Source of the DNA: a virus
Strand: one strand, 5' to 3'
IMG/VR virus record: IMGVR_UViG_3300032236_000325
Span: 1 to 39,315 of that record
DNA length: 39,315 bases
Every line of letters starts with the position of its first letter. The first letter of the stretch is position 1. Of the stretch, positions 8,534 to 16,209 are shown one piece after another. The position numbers and the translations under genes were made by a program. The notes beneath the pieces are model-generated. The model made no database searches. It saw nothing but the letters and a program-made list of their open reading frames with translations, and was not told where the DNA came from.

Positions 8534-9076
8534 ATGGCATTACGCACACCACCTTCTTGGTTACAAAACGGTTCACACCCTGCGGAAAATGACCGTCTTA
8601 CGGCGCAAGCAATTTGGGCAACTTCTGGCGTTGTTCTTTCAACTGACTTAAAAGTTACACAAAACTCAAGCCCTGGTATGTCTGTACTTGTTGCCGCTGG
8701 TTGGGGAGCAATTGTTGGTAACTACACAAGCAATATGGGCGTGTATATGTCTTACAACGATGCCGCCACACTTCTTACCGTTTCTACCGCTAACCCTTCA
8801 AACCCACGTATTGACCTTGTTTGTTTAACAATTGCAGATGCGTATTACACAGGTTCGTCAAACGCAGTAACACTTCAAATTATTGCGGGTACTCCTGCCG
8901 TATCACCAGTTGCGCCTTCTTTACCTACTAACTCACTTTCTTTGGCGACAATTGCCGTTGCCGCAGGTGCTACTCAAATTCTTAATGCTAATATTACCGA
9001 TACACGTGTACAAACAACTACTAACCTACCAATTCCCGCTACGGGATTTAACAACTTTCTTTTGATGGGAGCATAA
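8534..9076 (+). CDS. Tail tip / fibre protein with actinophage-type N-terminus
   Basis: 180 residues with a GGAG ribosome site. The opening TPPSWLQNGSHPAENDRLTA is a widespread N-terminal motif in actinophage minor tail and fibre proteins. The rest (VLVAAGWGAIVGNY, NPRIDLVCLTIADAYYTG, then a Pro/Thr-rich end) is beta-structured. It probably sits at the tail tip just outside the Dit ring. The role in receptor binding is inferred from position. Confidence 0.65.
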   Translation: MALRTPPSWLQNGSHPAENDRLTAQAIWATSGVVLSTDLKVTQNSSPGMSVLVAAGWGAIVGNYTSNMGVYMSYNDAATLLTVSTANPSNPRIDLVCLTIADAYYTGSSNAVTLQIIAGTPAVSPVAPSLPTNSLSLATIAVAAGATQILNANITDTRVQTTTNLPIPATGFNNFLLMGA

Positions 9077-9079
9077 TAA

Positions 9080-9898
9080 ATGGCGACAACAACATATAAG
9101 GTTCAAGCGCAATTTCCAGCCACAACCGTAAACCCTTCACGCGCTTATGTATCAAACGTTGCTATTACATCAAATCTTTTAACCGTAACAACTGCGGCGG
9201 TTCACGGTATTACTCAGGTAGGAACTATTGTAAAAATTCAAGGCGTATCAACAACCGTTGATGGTACTTATGTAATTCAATCTATTCCGCTTACAACCAC
9301 ATTTACTGCCGTATCTTCAACCGCAACTCTTTCTTCAACCGCAGTATCTCCTGTTGGTGTGGCTACATTTACGCCTGTTACTTCTGGTTTCTTAGTAACA
9401 AACAAAGTTGTTCAAAATTACGTAGCAACTATTACAACTGGTTCTGCTCATTCATTTTCTGTTGGTGATTATGTAGCAATTAATATTAACGACACTATTT
9501 ACGATAATTTAACTGGTGTACAAATTACGGGTGTACCAACAACAACAACTTTTACTTATGTTGTTTCAACACAAACTGCTTCTACAACCTCTGTTACTCA
9601 AGGTGCTTGTGGCAAAACAACTTTCCAATCTTCATACACGGTAGCCGCTTCAACACAAGGCGTATCGTCTTCACTATATGTAGCAAATACAAGTTCTGGT
9701 GTGGCTACTTATCGTATTGCGGTTCAAAAGTCTGGTTCATCTTTAACGAACCAATGGATTGCTTTTGATACTCCTATCCAACCATTTACAACAACTGCTT
9801 TTACAACTGGACTTGCTTTAAATGCTGGTGAAATTCTTACCGTTCAGGCTTCTTCAAACCTTGTTATCTTCACACTAGACGGAAGCGAAACTGCATAA
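9080..9898 (+). CDS. Beta-repeat tail fibre protein
   Basis: 272 residues, very rich in Thr, Val and Ser. Two related repeats of about 70-80 residues can be seen: one near TTAAVHGITQVGTIVKIQGV, the other near TTGSAHSFSVGDYVAINI. In each, a His-centred turn is followed by a small beta unit and a TTTFT-like strand. A further beta domain ends the protein. Such repeats are typical of fibre shafts. The stop overlaps the next start (TAATG), so it is coupled to the glycine-rich adhesin. Confidence 0.65.
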   Translation: MATTTYKVQAQFPATTVNPSRAYVSNVAITSNLLTVTTAAVHGITQVGTIVKIQGVSTTVDGTYVIQSIPLTTTFTAVSSTATLSSTAVSPVGVATFTPVTSGFLVTNKVVQNYVATITTGSAHSFSVGDYVAININDTIYDNLTGVQITGVPTTTTFTYVVSTQTASTTSVTQGACGKTTFQSSYTVAASTQGVSSSLYVANTSSGVATYRIAVQKSGSSLTNQWIAFDTPIQPFTTTAFTTGLALNAGEILTVQASSNLVIFTLDGSETA

Positions 9899-10680
9899 TG
9901 GCAATAAATACAACCGTATCTAATCCTTATTCAAATCAACAACTAATTCCAACAGGAGTTCCTTCGGGAATTTCTTTGCAATACACAATTACTTCTTCAA
10001 CTGTTTTATCTTTACCAAGCAATCTTTCCGCATTTTGGGTTATTGCAATCGGGGCAGGAGGTAGCGGTGGTTCAGGCGCTTCTGGTTCAGGTGGAGGCGG
10101 CGGTGGTGGTGCTGGCGCGGCATTTGCGGGTTGGGTACAAGCAAACTCAAACATCACTATTGGAGCAGGTGGCGCTACTACAACAGGTGGAGTAGGAGCA
10201 CACGGCGGATACACAAAAATAGGAAACTTTGTTTTATGCGGTGGTGGCGGTGGTGGCGGTGGTTCAACTGCAACAACTGGTTTATCACCATCAAGCGGAG
10301 TGGGTGGTTCAGGTGGTGGCGGTGCTTATGGATATAACGCTCCCGGAAATGGTTCTACTTTATTTTCATTCACAGGTGGCGCAGGTGGCGGTTGGGGATT
10401 TGTAGGACAAGCAGGTACATCTGGCGGTGGCGGTGGAGCATCAGGCGGAGGTGGCGTTGGTGGGGTCGGCGGATATGGCGTTTATGCTGCTGGTGGTGGC
10501 GGGCAAAATGCTGCTGGAGGTTCATCTTCAACATTTTCTGGTTCTGCTTCTGGCGGTGGCGCAGGTTATTTAGGAGCAGGTTCAGGTATTAACGGTGGTT
10601 CAGGTGGCGGCGGTGGCGGTGGTTCCAATGGTGGAACTTCTGGTACTGGTGGCAATGGTTGCGTTTTAATTTACTACTAG
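9898..10680 (+). CDS. Glycine-rich tail adhesin (copy 1)
   Basis: 260 residues. A beta N-terminus (about residues 1-50) is followed by a long glycine-rich region with many GGGGG and GGSGG runs separated by short variable motifs. This resembles the polyglycine sandwich adhesins found at phage fibre tips (T-even gp38 type). The short segments between glycine runs would form exposed loops that contact the host. It is probably a receptor-binding protein. A related protein is encoded at 32716-33552. Confidence 0.7.
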   Translation: MAINTTVSNPYSNQQLIPTGVPSGISLQYTITSSTVLSLPSNLSAFWVIAIGAGGSGGSGASGSGGGGGGGAGAAFAGWVQANSNITIGAGGATTTGGVGAHGGYTKIGNFVLCGGGGGGGGSTATTGLSPSSGVGGSGGGGAYGYNAPGNGSTLFSFTGGAGGGWGFVGQAGTSGGGGGASGGGGVGGVGGYGVYAAGGGGQNAAGGSSSTFSGSASGGGAGYLGAGSGINGGSGGGGGGGSNGGTSGTGGNGCVLIYY

Positions 10681-10688
10681 GAGCAAAA

Positions 10689-10898
10689 ATGAAAACTTGG
10701 GCTGTAATAAATAACAACGCAGTAACAAATGTTATGGTGTGCGAATCCAAAGAACTCGCTGAACAAATAAGTGGTTTTCCTTGCGTTGAATATACCAATG
10801 AAAACCCAGCAGCAATTGGGTGGGCTTATGATGGCAAAACTTTTACTGCGCCTGATATTCAAGCACTCTCAGAGGTAACAACCGAACCTGTAAAGTAG
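10689..10898 (+). CDS. Small tail-associated protein
   Basis: 69 residues from the ATG at 10689 with TAGGAG just upstream; a longer in-frame extension would overlap the adhesin and lacks a ribosome site. MKTWAVINNNAVTNVMVCES and IGWAYDGKTFTAP are motifs common in small proteins next to phage fibre genes, where they may act in fibre assembly. A similar arrangement (adhesin followed by a short protein) occurs at 33552. Confidence 0.7.
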   Translation: MKTWAVINNNAVTNVMVCESKELAEQISGFPCVEYTNENPAAIGWAYDGKTFTAPDIQALSEVTTEPVK

Positions 10899-10902
10899 TC
10901 AT

Positions 10903-12000
10903 ATGGCTACCGTCACACAATACCGATATTTGTTTGCTGATTTACTTACCAATCAAATTATTGCGGAATTACCTCTTACGGGAGTTAACTTTACTCAGCA
11001 GTTAAATACCGCTGGCACACTCCAAGGGCATCTTTTGCTATCAGGTGTTAACGCATATGGATTAAATGTTAACGCTTCAACAATTCCTGCTCGTACTGCT
11101 ATTTATGTTGACCGTAATGGTTCTCTTGTATGGGGCGGAATCATTTGGTCGCGTTCTTATAACTCCGCTACACAAACATTAAGCATTACTGCAAGAGAAT
11201 TTGAAAGTTACTTTGAACGGCGCCGAATAACTTCCACTATTTCTTACACCAATCTTGACCAAGCCACTATTGCGCAAAGCCTTCTATCTCTAGCGCAAGG
11301 CGTACCTAGTGGCAATATTGGGCTAATAATTGGTAATGAAACAACGGGAGTTACGCTATCCCGCACTTATTACAACTATGAGTTAAAAACATACTTTGCG
11401 GCTATTCAAGACTTATCTCGCGCACTTAACGGTTTTGACTTTAACGTGGTGGTTGCTTATGACAATGACGGAAACCCCACAAAGACTTTCAAAATTGGTT
11501 ATCCTCGTATTGGTACTGCTTATGGTTTGAATGACACGGGAATTCCTATGTTTGAACTTGGTTCTAATATTGTTGAGTATGACTTTCCAGAAGATGGTTC
11601 TATTACTGCTAATAGCGTTTATGCATTAGGGGCTGGTAGTAATGAAGGCAAGTTAATTTCAAATGCGCAAGACGCATCTAAATTGTCTTCGGGTTGGCCG
11701 TTATTGGAAGAACAGGCTAATTATTCGGACGTTACGGACGCTACATATTTAAGTAGTCTTTCAAATGGACTGGTACAAAATGTTTCTTATCCTCCCACAA
11801 CTATCAAAGTGGTTGCGCCTCCATATCTTGACCCTGTATTCGGTAGTTATCAAATTGGAGATAATGCCCGTATCCGTATTACGGACGATAGATTCCCTAC
11901 AAGTTTGGACACTCTTTACCGTATTGTGGCGTTCAATGTAACGCCGGGCGAAAATGGTCCAGAACAAGTTACCGTTACTTTAACTTCTACAACAAACTAA
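10903..12000 (+). CDS. Baseplate / minor tail protein, gp37-like
   Basis: 365 residues. The N-terminal domain (YRYLFADLLTNQIIAELPL, then GVNFTQQLNTAGTLQGHL, then AIYVDRNGSLVWGGIIWSR, then SITAREFESYF) is characteristic of the Siphovirus ReqiPepy6 Gp37-like family of actinophage minor tail proteins, which form the hub or tail-associated protein under Dit. The C-terminal part (YQIGDNARIRITDDRFP) is the usual end domain. It normally follows Dit directly; here four fibre genes lie between them. Confidence 0.78.
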   Translation: MATVTQYRYLFADLLTNQIIAELPLTGVNFTQQLNTAGTLQGHLLLSGVNAYGLNVNASTIPARTAIYVDRNGSLVWGGIIWSRSYNSATQTLSITAREFESYFERRRITSTISYTNLDQATIAQSLLSLAQGVPSGNIGLIIGNETTGVTLSRTYYNYELKTYFAAIQDLSRALNGFDFNVVVAYDNDGNPTKTFKIGYPRIGTAYGLNDTGIPMFELGSNIVEYDFPEDGSITANSVYALGAGSNEGKLISNAQDASKLSSGWPLLEEQANYSDVTDATYLSSLSNGLVQNVSYPPTTIKVVAPPYLDPVFGSYQIGDNARIRITDDRFPTSLDTLYRIVAFNVTPGENGPEQVTVTLTSTTN

Positions 12001-12008
12001 GGTTACAA

Positions 12009-12224
12009 ATGCCATATATCAATTTCCCGCCTAGTCTAAAAGACATTCTTGACGATTTGCTTAATCGTGTACGCAAACTAGAAACTGCTCAACGTTTTAC
12101 TGCGCCCAATGTTGCAACTGACCCAACAAATCCCCGCAAGGGTGATATTTGGTTAAACACAACTTCAAATACTTTGAAGACGGTGGACAATACAGGTACA
12201 GTTAGAACAATCAACTGGACATAA
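12009..12224 (+). CDS. Short tail-tip protein with coiled-coil start
   Basis: 71 residues. A helical stretch (LKDILDDLLNRVRKLETAQ) probably trimerises. It is followed by PTNPRKGDIWLNTTSNTLK, the common phage fibre motif in which a short beta unit ends the fibre. It lies between the baseplate protein and the lysis genes. Confidence 0.7.
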   Translation: MPYINFPPSLKDILDDLLNRVRKLETAQRFTAPNVATDPTNPRKGDIWLNTTSNTLKTVDNTGTVRTINWT

Positions 12225-12247
12225 CAACTCAACCGTAAAGGTGCTAA

Positions 12248-12553
12248 ATGAATCTCAATAATGCCGCTTCGTGGGCGCAAGTAATCTGGTTTGTAGCGGC
12301 AACGCTTGGAGCCATTTATGGCGGATTTAAGATGTGGTTTTCATTTAAGCACAAAATGGACAACTTGGAAAATTACACATATAAGCGTAACGGTGGCGGT
12401 TCAATAGCAGATGCGTTAGCGCGAATTGAAGCCCGTAATGAACGTCAAGATGTTGCACTACAAGAAAACACACGCTTAACGCTAGAAACCGTTAAAGCGT
12501 TATCAGAATTAAAAGGAAGATTCAATAATCATTTGGAAGAGAACATAAATTGA
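12248..12553 (+). CDS. Single-span membrane protein, holin-like or spanin-like
   Basis: 101 residues. One membrane segment (about residues 9-32, WAQVIWFVAATLGAIYGGF) is followed by a charged helical region with coiled-coil character (ADALARIEARNERQDVAL). The stop overlaps the TTG start of the endolysin. This layout resembles phage XhlA/class III holin-type proteins. A second membrane protein at 13451 is a better classical holin, so this may be an accessory lysis protein. Confidence 0.65.
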   Translation: MNLNNAASWAQVIWFVAATLGAIYGGFKMWFSFKHKMDNLENYTYKRNGGGSIADALARIEARNERQDVALQENTRLTLETVKALSELKGRFNNHLEENIN

Positions 12554-13014
12554 GCGCAGTAGATACTTTAATTGCCATCGCTAAAAAAGAGGTTGGTACT
12601 AAAGAAGGTACAAACAATGACACAAAGTACGGTGTCTGGTTTGGTTACAACCACGTTGCTTGGTGTGCCATTTTTGTTTGTTGGGTATTTGCCCAAGCGA
12701 AACTACAAGACAAAATTCTTAAAACCGCAGGGTGTATTGAACTTGAAGCGTGGGCAATCAAAAACAAATTAACTGTTCCTATTAACACAATTCAAGCGGG
12801 AGATGTAGTTCTATTTGATTTTACAAAATCAGGTAAAGCGCAACACGTAGGTATCGCTACTGGCGTTATTGACCCACACACACATTTAGTTCCAACAATT
12901 GAGGGAAATACTGGACCCGACCACGTTGGAGTTAATCAAGCAAACGGCGATGGCGTTTATGCCAAAGTTCGTAACCCTATTTGTATCAAAACTGTAATTA
13001 GACCAAAACTATGA
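12550..13014 (+). CDS. CHAP-domain endolysin
   Basis: 154 residues from a TTG start that overlaps the upstream stop. It is a CHAP amidase/endopeptidase: IAKKEVGTKEG, then VAWCAIFV with catalytic Cys39, GDVVLFDF, and QHVGIATG with His99, then IEGNTG. These enzymes cut peptide crosslinks of peptidoglycan at lysis. The protein holds only the catalytic domain, with no wall-binding repeat, so it is short for an endolysin. No signal peptide is present, so export would need a holin. Confidence 0.85.
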   Translation: MSAVDTLIAIAKKEVGTKEGTNNDTKYGVWFGYNHVAWCAIFVCWVFAQAKLQDKILKTAGCIELEAWAIKNKLTVPINTIQAGDVVLFDFTKSGKAQHVGIATGVIDPHTHLVPTIEGNTGPDHVGVNQANGDGVYAKVRNPICIKTVIRPKL

Positions 13015-13451
13015 CAGATGCGCATAAAAACAATTTAACGCTTCATTTAGTTACAAACGTTCCAGAACACGAACCACGTACAAGCGACCCGCATTACCAT
13101 TTATTTAATGCCGCTAAAGAACGCATTAAAAAGGCTGGTTTGTGGAAATGTATTATCAATGATGACCTTTGTTCAGGTCAGGCAGAGTTACACCATTCGC
13201 ATATAGAGTTTTCGCAAATTAACAGTACAGACCCAAAACGTATTGAAGAAGCGTTTGGTTTACATTTTGAAACTGATGAAGATTTTCAAGAATGGATAGA
13301 AAGTCCGGGCAATCTTGAAGTGTTATGCGCTGCGCATCACCGTACCCATTTTGGTATTCACGCTATGCCAGCACCTCTTTGGGAATCAATAAGATTCAGA
13401 GCAACGGGTACTTTGCCCGCCGCTGAACACATAACGAAAGAAGAAAAATAA
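13011..13451 (+). CDS. HNH-type nuclease-like protein in the lysis cassette
   Basis: 146 residues. ELHHSHIEF and GNLEVLCAAHHRTHFGIH give the His-rich pattern of an HNH (beta-beta-alpha metal) nuclease, with a Cys pair (KCIINDDLC) upstream. The gene overlaps the endolysin stop and the holin start, so it is part of the lysis operon. Related proteins are known in actinophages in this position. Whether it cuts DNA is untested. Confidence 0.7.
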   Translation: MTDAHKNNLTLHLVTNVPEHEPRTSDPHYHLFNAAKERIKKAGLWKCIINDDLCSGQAELHHSHIEFSQINSTDPKRIEEAFGLHFETDEDFQEWIESPGNLEVLCAAHHRTHFGIHAMPAPLWESIRFRATGTLPAAEHITKEEK

Positions 13452-13681
13452 TGCTAGAAAAACTATCACCACAACTCCGCCACGCACTTATTGCGCTATT
13501 AGGTTCTGCCTTTACTGTTGGCGTTACATACATTCACAGTTTCCATTTCTCTGCGCCAGTTGACGCACTTATTGGTTCTGCGATTGCCGCGCTTACATTG
13601 GTGTTATCTCCACTTACAAAACAATATGGAATAACAGAACTTAATGCTGATGGAACTCCTAAGACTTCGCCAAAAGCGTAG
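13451..13681 (+). CDS. Holin
   Basis: 76 residues with two hydrophobic segments (about 12-30 and 37-55: LIALLGSAFTVGVTYI and VDALIGSAIAALTLVLSPL) and a short hydrophilic tail (TKQYGITELNADG). This two-helix form with an LSPLTKQYG ending is common for actinophage holins, which permeabilise the membrane and time lysis. It is coupled to the preceding gene by a one-base overlap. Confidence 0.75.
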   Translation: MLEKLSPQLRHALIALLGSAFTVGVTYIHSFHFSAPVDALIGSAIAALTLVLSPLTKQYGITELNADGTPKTSPKA

Positions 13682-13723
13682 TTAAGCACTAGAGTTAACC
13701 AGCAAGGAAAAAACTGAATAGCG

Positions 13724-13767
13724 TTTACCTAAGAGCGAGGACAGGGAAGCCTCGCCTCTTAGGTAAA
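13724..13767 (+). other. Long bulged hairpin after the lysis genes
   Basis: TTTACCTAAGAGCGAGG (13724-13740) pairs with 13750-13767 over 17 bp with one unpaired C and a 9-nt loop. No U-tract follows. It is probably the 3' end structure of the late mRNA or a leader structure for the HNH gene that starts 30 nt downstream. Confidence 0.65.
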
Positions 13768-13796
13768 GCATAAGAGGACTTAGGCAAAGACTAAGA

Positions 13797-14192
13797 ATGT
13801 CCATTGACGATAGATTCCACGCAAAATATGTAGTTAACGCTAATTTGTGTTGGGTATGGCAAGCCTCAAAACTCAAAAGCGGTTATGGGTTATTTACCGA
13901 TTACAACCGCAAAACCGTTACTGCGCATCGCTGGTCGTATGAACGCTTTAAAGGCACAATTCCCGTTGGTTTGGTTATTGACCATTTATGCCGTAATACA
14001 AGTTGTGTGAATCCAGACCATTTGGAAGCCGTAACGCAATCAGTCAATATTCGACGTTCGCCATTAAACAAAAACCGTACATTGAAAACCCATTGTAAAA
14101 ACGGACACGAATACACACCTGAAAACACACGCCGTTTACCTACTCAACGCGGGCGTATTTGTATTGCGTGTAAGGCAAACTCTAAAAAGTAA
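13797..14192 (+). CDS. HNH homing endonuclease
   Basis: 131 residues. CWVWQASKLKSGYG, then TAHRWSYERFKG, then VIDHLCRNTSCVNPDHLEAVT is the full HNH_3 pattern of free-standing phage homing endonucleases. A C-terminal Cys-rich end (CKNGHEYTPENT, RICIACK) is also typical. It starts without a clear ribosome site and is flanked by non-coding sequence on both sides, as expected for a mobile nuclease inserted after the lysis operon. Confidence 0.88.
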   Translation: MSIDDRFHAKYVVNANLCWVWQASKLKSGYGLFTDYNRKTVTAHRWSYERFKGTIPVGLVIDHLCRNTSCVNPDHLEAVTQSVNIRRSPLNKNRTLKTHCKNGHEYTPENTRRLPTQRGRICIACKANSKK

Positions 14193-14201
14193 ATTCTGTT
14201 T

Positions 14202-14282
14202 ATGTTATATGAATTTGAGTTTCCGTATGCGCGAACTCTTGATGATGCCGTTGATGAAGTATTAGAAAGTATTGTTGTTTGA
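14202..14282 (+). CDS. 26-codon ORF, in frame with the next gene
   Basis: A short acidic ORF (MLYEFEFPYARTLDDAVDEV and six more residues) ends at TGA 14280-14282. The same frame is open from there to the gene starting at 14319. It could be an independent leader peptide, the broken 5' end of the next gene, or a read-through product. No strong ribosome site is visible. Confidence 0.35.
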   Translation: MLYEFEFPYARTLDDAVDEVLESIVV

Positions 14283-14318
14283 CCATTTCTTTCAGCATTT
14301 GCTGGTACGCTTCTTTCT

Positions 14319-14558
14319 ATGGCTCTGGAAGATGCAATCAAAGAACACACCAATAACAAAAACGATTCCGTTTGCGCGGTAGGAATACTTATTGAAAGTC
14401 TTTCCGAAACCGACAAAGTAACACTTGTTAATGCCATCAATAATGGCGTACCTACACACTCGCTAGTTTTGGCGTTACGTCAAGAAGGTTACAGAAGTTC
14501 AGATAATAGTTTTAATACGCATAGACAAGGTAAGTGTAAATGCGCGAAGACAAACTAA
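14319..14558 (+). CDS. Small HTH-like protein
   Basis: 79 residues. The segment DKVTLVNAINNGVPTHSLVL followed by ALRQEGYRSSDNSFNTHRQG and KCKCAK has the look of a small helix-turn-helix domain (SLVLALRQEGY..S..S...HR) ending in a CxC motif, as in short actinophage DNA-binding proteins. No clear ribosome site precedes the ATG. The end overlaps the next gene. Function is unknown, perhaps a regulator. Confidence 0.6.
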   Translation: MALEDAIKEHTNNKNDSVCAVGILIESLSETDKVTLVNAINNGVPTHSLVLALRQEGYRSSDNSFNTHRQGKCKCAKTN

Positions 14559-14797
14559 ACAAAATTTTGGACGAACGCCAAGCCGTTTATGGTGATGCGT
14601 CAGATAACTTCAAAACAATTGGTCGTGTATGGAGTGCGTTACTAGGACTTCAAGGCGATATTCCTGCTTATCAAGTAGCACTAATGATGGACGCATTTAA
14701 GACCGTGCGTTGTTTTGCTAATCCAGACCATATGGATTCGTGGGACGACAAACTCGGTTACACACAACACGGGATAGGAATAGTACTACACAAATGA
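14540..14797 (+). CDS. DUF6378-like phage protein
   Basis: 85 residues. ILDERQAVYGDASDNFKTIG, VALMMDAFKTVRC and NPDHMDSWDDKLGYTQHG match a very common phage protein family (DUF6378-like) of unknown function, often found near nucleotide or replication genes. Its stop overlaps the start of the metallophosphoesterase (ATGA). Confidence 0.75.
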   Translation: MREDKLNKILDERQAVYGDASDNFKTIGRVWSALLGLQGDIPAYQVALMMDAFKTVRCFANPDHMDSWDDKLGYTQHGIGIVLHK

Positions 14798-15831
14798 GCC
14801 TAGAAAAACGTTTGAACGATTTACCAGAAGGCATTGAATCTTCTGACGTATCTGAGTTACGCCGTGCGTTAATGCGTACACAAAAGAAGTTAATGGAAAC
14901 AAAACAAAAAGTTGATGATTTAGTAGAAGCAACACACAACGCGGCTTATGACGCAACACTTTCTGCGGGCGCAATTAACCCTGTACCAGAACCAAAGTTT
15001 GCTAAAGGTAATAACAAAAAAGCAGAAGTTGCGCTTTGGCATATGACTGACTGGCAAGGCGCAAAATTAACGCCTTCCTATAACTCACAAATTATGGCTA
15101 AACGCGTAATGGAATTTGCGCATAAAGCGGTAGCAATTACAGATATTCAAAGAGCAGACCACCCCGTTAATGATGTAACCATAATGTTTGGCGGGGATAT
15201 GATTGAAGGTTTATTTAACTTTCCCAACCAAGCATTTGAGATTGATTCCACGTTATTTGAACAATATGTAAATGTAAGCCGTTTGTGTGTAGATGTAGTT
15301 CGATTTGCACTTGCTAATTACAAAACAGTAACCGTTGTACCTGAATGGGGTAATCACGGGCGAATTGGTAGCAAACGCGACAACGTTCCGCGTTCAGACA
15401 ACTTTGACCGTATGTGTTATGAATTGGCAAAACAATTACTACAAAATGAAAAACGTTTAACTTGGCAAGATTGTCCAGAAGACATACAAAGAGTAGAAAT
15501 CGGCAATTACCGAGCCTTGTTAATTCACGGTGATGAAGTGGGCAGAAACGGATTTGCTAGTCCGGGCGCAATTGTTCAACACGCAAATCGCTGGCGTTCA
15601 GGTTCTTATGCGTGGGAGTTCCGTGATGTGTACATCGGGCATTATCACACACACGCAGAATGGGCTATGGCAAATGGATTAGGTTCGGTTTATCAAACAG
15701 GTAGCACCGAATCAGAAAATAGATATGCGAGTGTTAATTTAGCGGCGAGTGCCACACCTTCACAACGTTTACATTTTGTTGACCCAATTAAAGGTCGCGT
15801 AACTGCTAGTTACAAAATTTGGTTGGACTAA
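14794..15831 (+). CDS. Metallophosphoesterase (Mre11/SbcD-like nuclease)
   Basis: 345 residues from the ATG at 14794, which overlaps the preceding stop; a longer in-frame start would run inside that gene. After a coiled-coil N-terminus (RRALMRTQKKLMETKQKVDD) come the calcineurin-like motifs in order: HMTDWQG, GGDMIEG, WGNHGR, IHGDE and GHYHTHAE. The dimetal site appears complete. Similar phage proteins are annotated as DNA repair exonucleases, but the substrate here is unknown. The last four bases overlap the convergent minus-strand gene. Confidence 0.85.
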   Translation: MSLEKRLNDLPEGIESSDVSELRRALMRTQKKLMETKQKVDDLVEATHNAAYDATLSAGAINPVPEPKFAKGNNKKAEVALWHMTDWQGAKLTPSYNSQIMAKRVMEFAHKAVAITDIQRADHPVNDVTIMFGGDMIEGLFNFPNQAFEIDSTLFEQYVNVSRLCVDVVRFALANYKTVTVVPEWGNHGRIGSKRDNVPRSDNFDRMCYELAKQLLQNEKRLTWQDCPEDIQRVEIGNYRALLIHGDEVGRNGFASPGAIVQHANRWRSGSYAWEFRDVYIGHYHTHAEWAMANGLGSVYQTGSTESENRYASVNLAASATPSQRLHFVDPIKGRVTASYKIWLD

Positions 15832-16040
15832 TCCTCAAAATCTTCATCATCACCGTAATCGGTGGTACGTAAACTCATTACGGTAATATCAATTCCGTGT
15901 TCTTCTGCGGTGTGAACACCTTCACGGAACAAAGTTAAAGTGCGAGCGCAAATATCATCAAGCGCATCGGGATATGTAATCTCGGTGGATACTTCAACGG
16001 ATAAACCGCCGCAACGAATTTCTACTGATGAATAAGCCAT
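15828..16040 (-). CDS. Small minus-strand protein, unknown
   Basis: 70 residues from the ATG at 16038-16040, the only convincing minus-strand gene. It has a short beta start (MAYSSVEIRCGGLSVEVSTE), a helical middle (DALDDICARTLTLFREGVHT) and a very acidic end (DYGDDEDFED). No Shine-Dalgarno is present. A TATTAT box ends 6 nt before the ATG, suggesting a leaderless mRNA, which is common in Actinobacteria. It is convergent with the late genes and divergent from the early region, a usual place for a small regulator, but I do not recognise a family. Confidence 0.7.
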   Translation of the reverse strand: MAYSSVEIRCGGLSVEVSTEITYPDALDDICARTLTLFREGVHTAEEHGIDITVMSLRTTDYGDDEDFED

Positions 16041-16046
16041 AGTCAA

Positions 16047-16077
16047 ATAATACGTGCGTTACATACAAAACTGCCAA
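16047..16077 (-). promoter_or_regulatory. Candidate promoter for the minus-strand gene
   Basis: On the minus strand, TTGGCA (16077-16072) and TATTAT (16052-16047) are 19 bp apart. The expected start point is about the A of the ATG at 16040, which would make the transcript leaderless. The spacer is slightly long, so this is a moderate candidate. Confidence 0.35.
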
Positions 16078-16119
16078 TACAAACTTTGTAACACTAATTT
16101 GCGCTTGTAATGTGTCGGT

Positions 16120-16142
16120 AAAAGTCGGCATTTCCCTAATCC
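16120..16142 (+). repeat. 23-bp dispersed direct repeat, copy 1
   Basis: This 23-base stretch (AAAAGTCGGC...CCTAATCC) occurs exactly once more, at 21028-21050. Here it lies upstream of the structured RNA; there it follows the DUF932 gene just before a terminator. It may be a shared protein- or polymerase-binding site. Confidence 0.8.
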
Positions 16143-16149
16143 GTAACGT

Positions 16150-16172
16150 ATGTACAAACACAATGTACAAAC
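16150..16172 (+). repeat. Tandem ATGTACAAAC repeats (candidate operator)
   Basis: ATGTACAAAC occurs at 16150-16159 and 16163-16172, 13 bp apart centre to centre. Each holds the palindrome TGTACA. The pair is in the gene-free region between the minus-strand gene and the structured RNA, where control of early transcription is expected. Confidence 0.5.
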
Positions 16173-16209
16173 GCCATACGCCACTTATTACACGTGTACC
16201 CATACTTAC

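Noticed and set aside
9936-10592. Several ORFs in other frames of the first glycine-rich gene (Pro-rich, Trp/Arg-rich)
   Set aside because: They arise from the GGN codon runs read in other frames; the plus-strand adhesin frame has the proper start and coupling.
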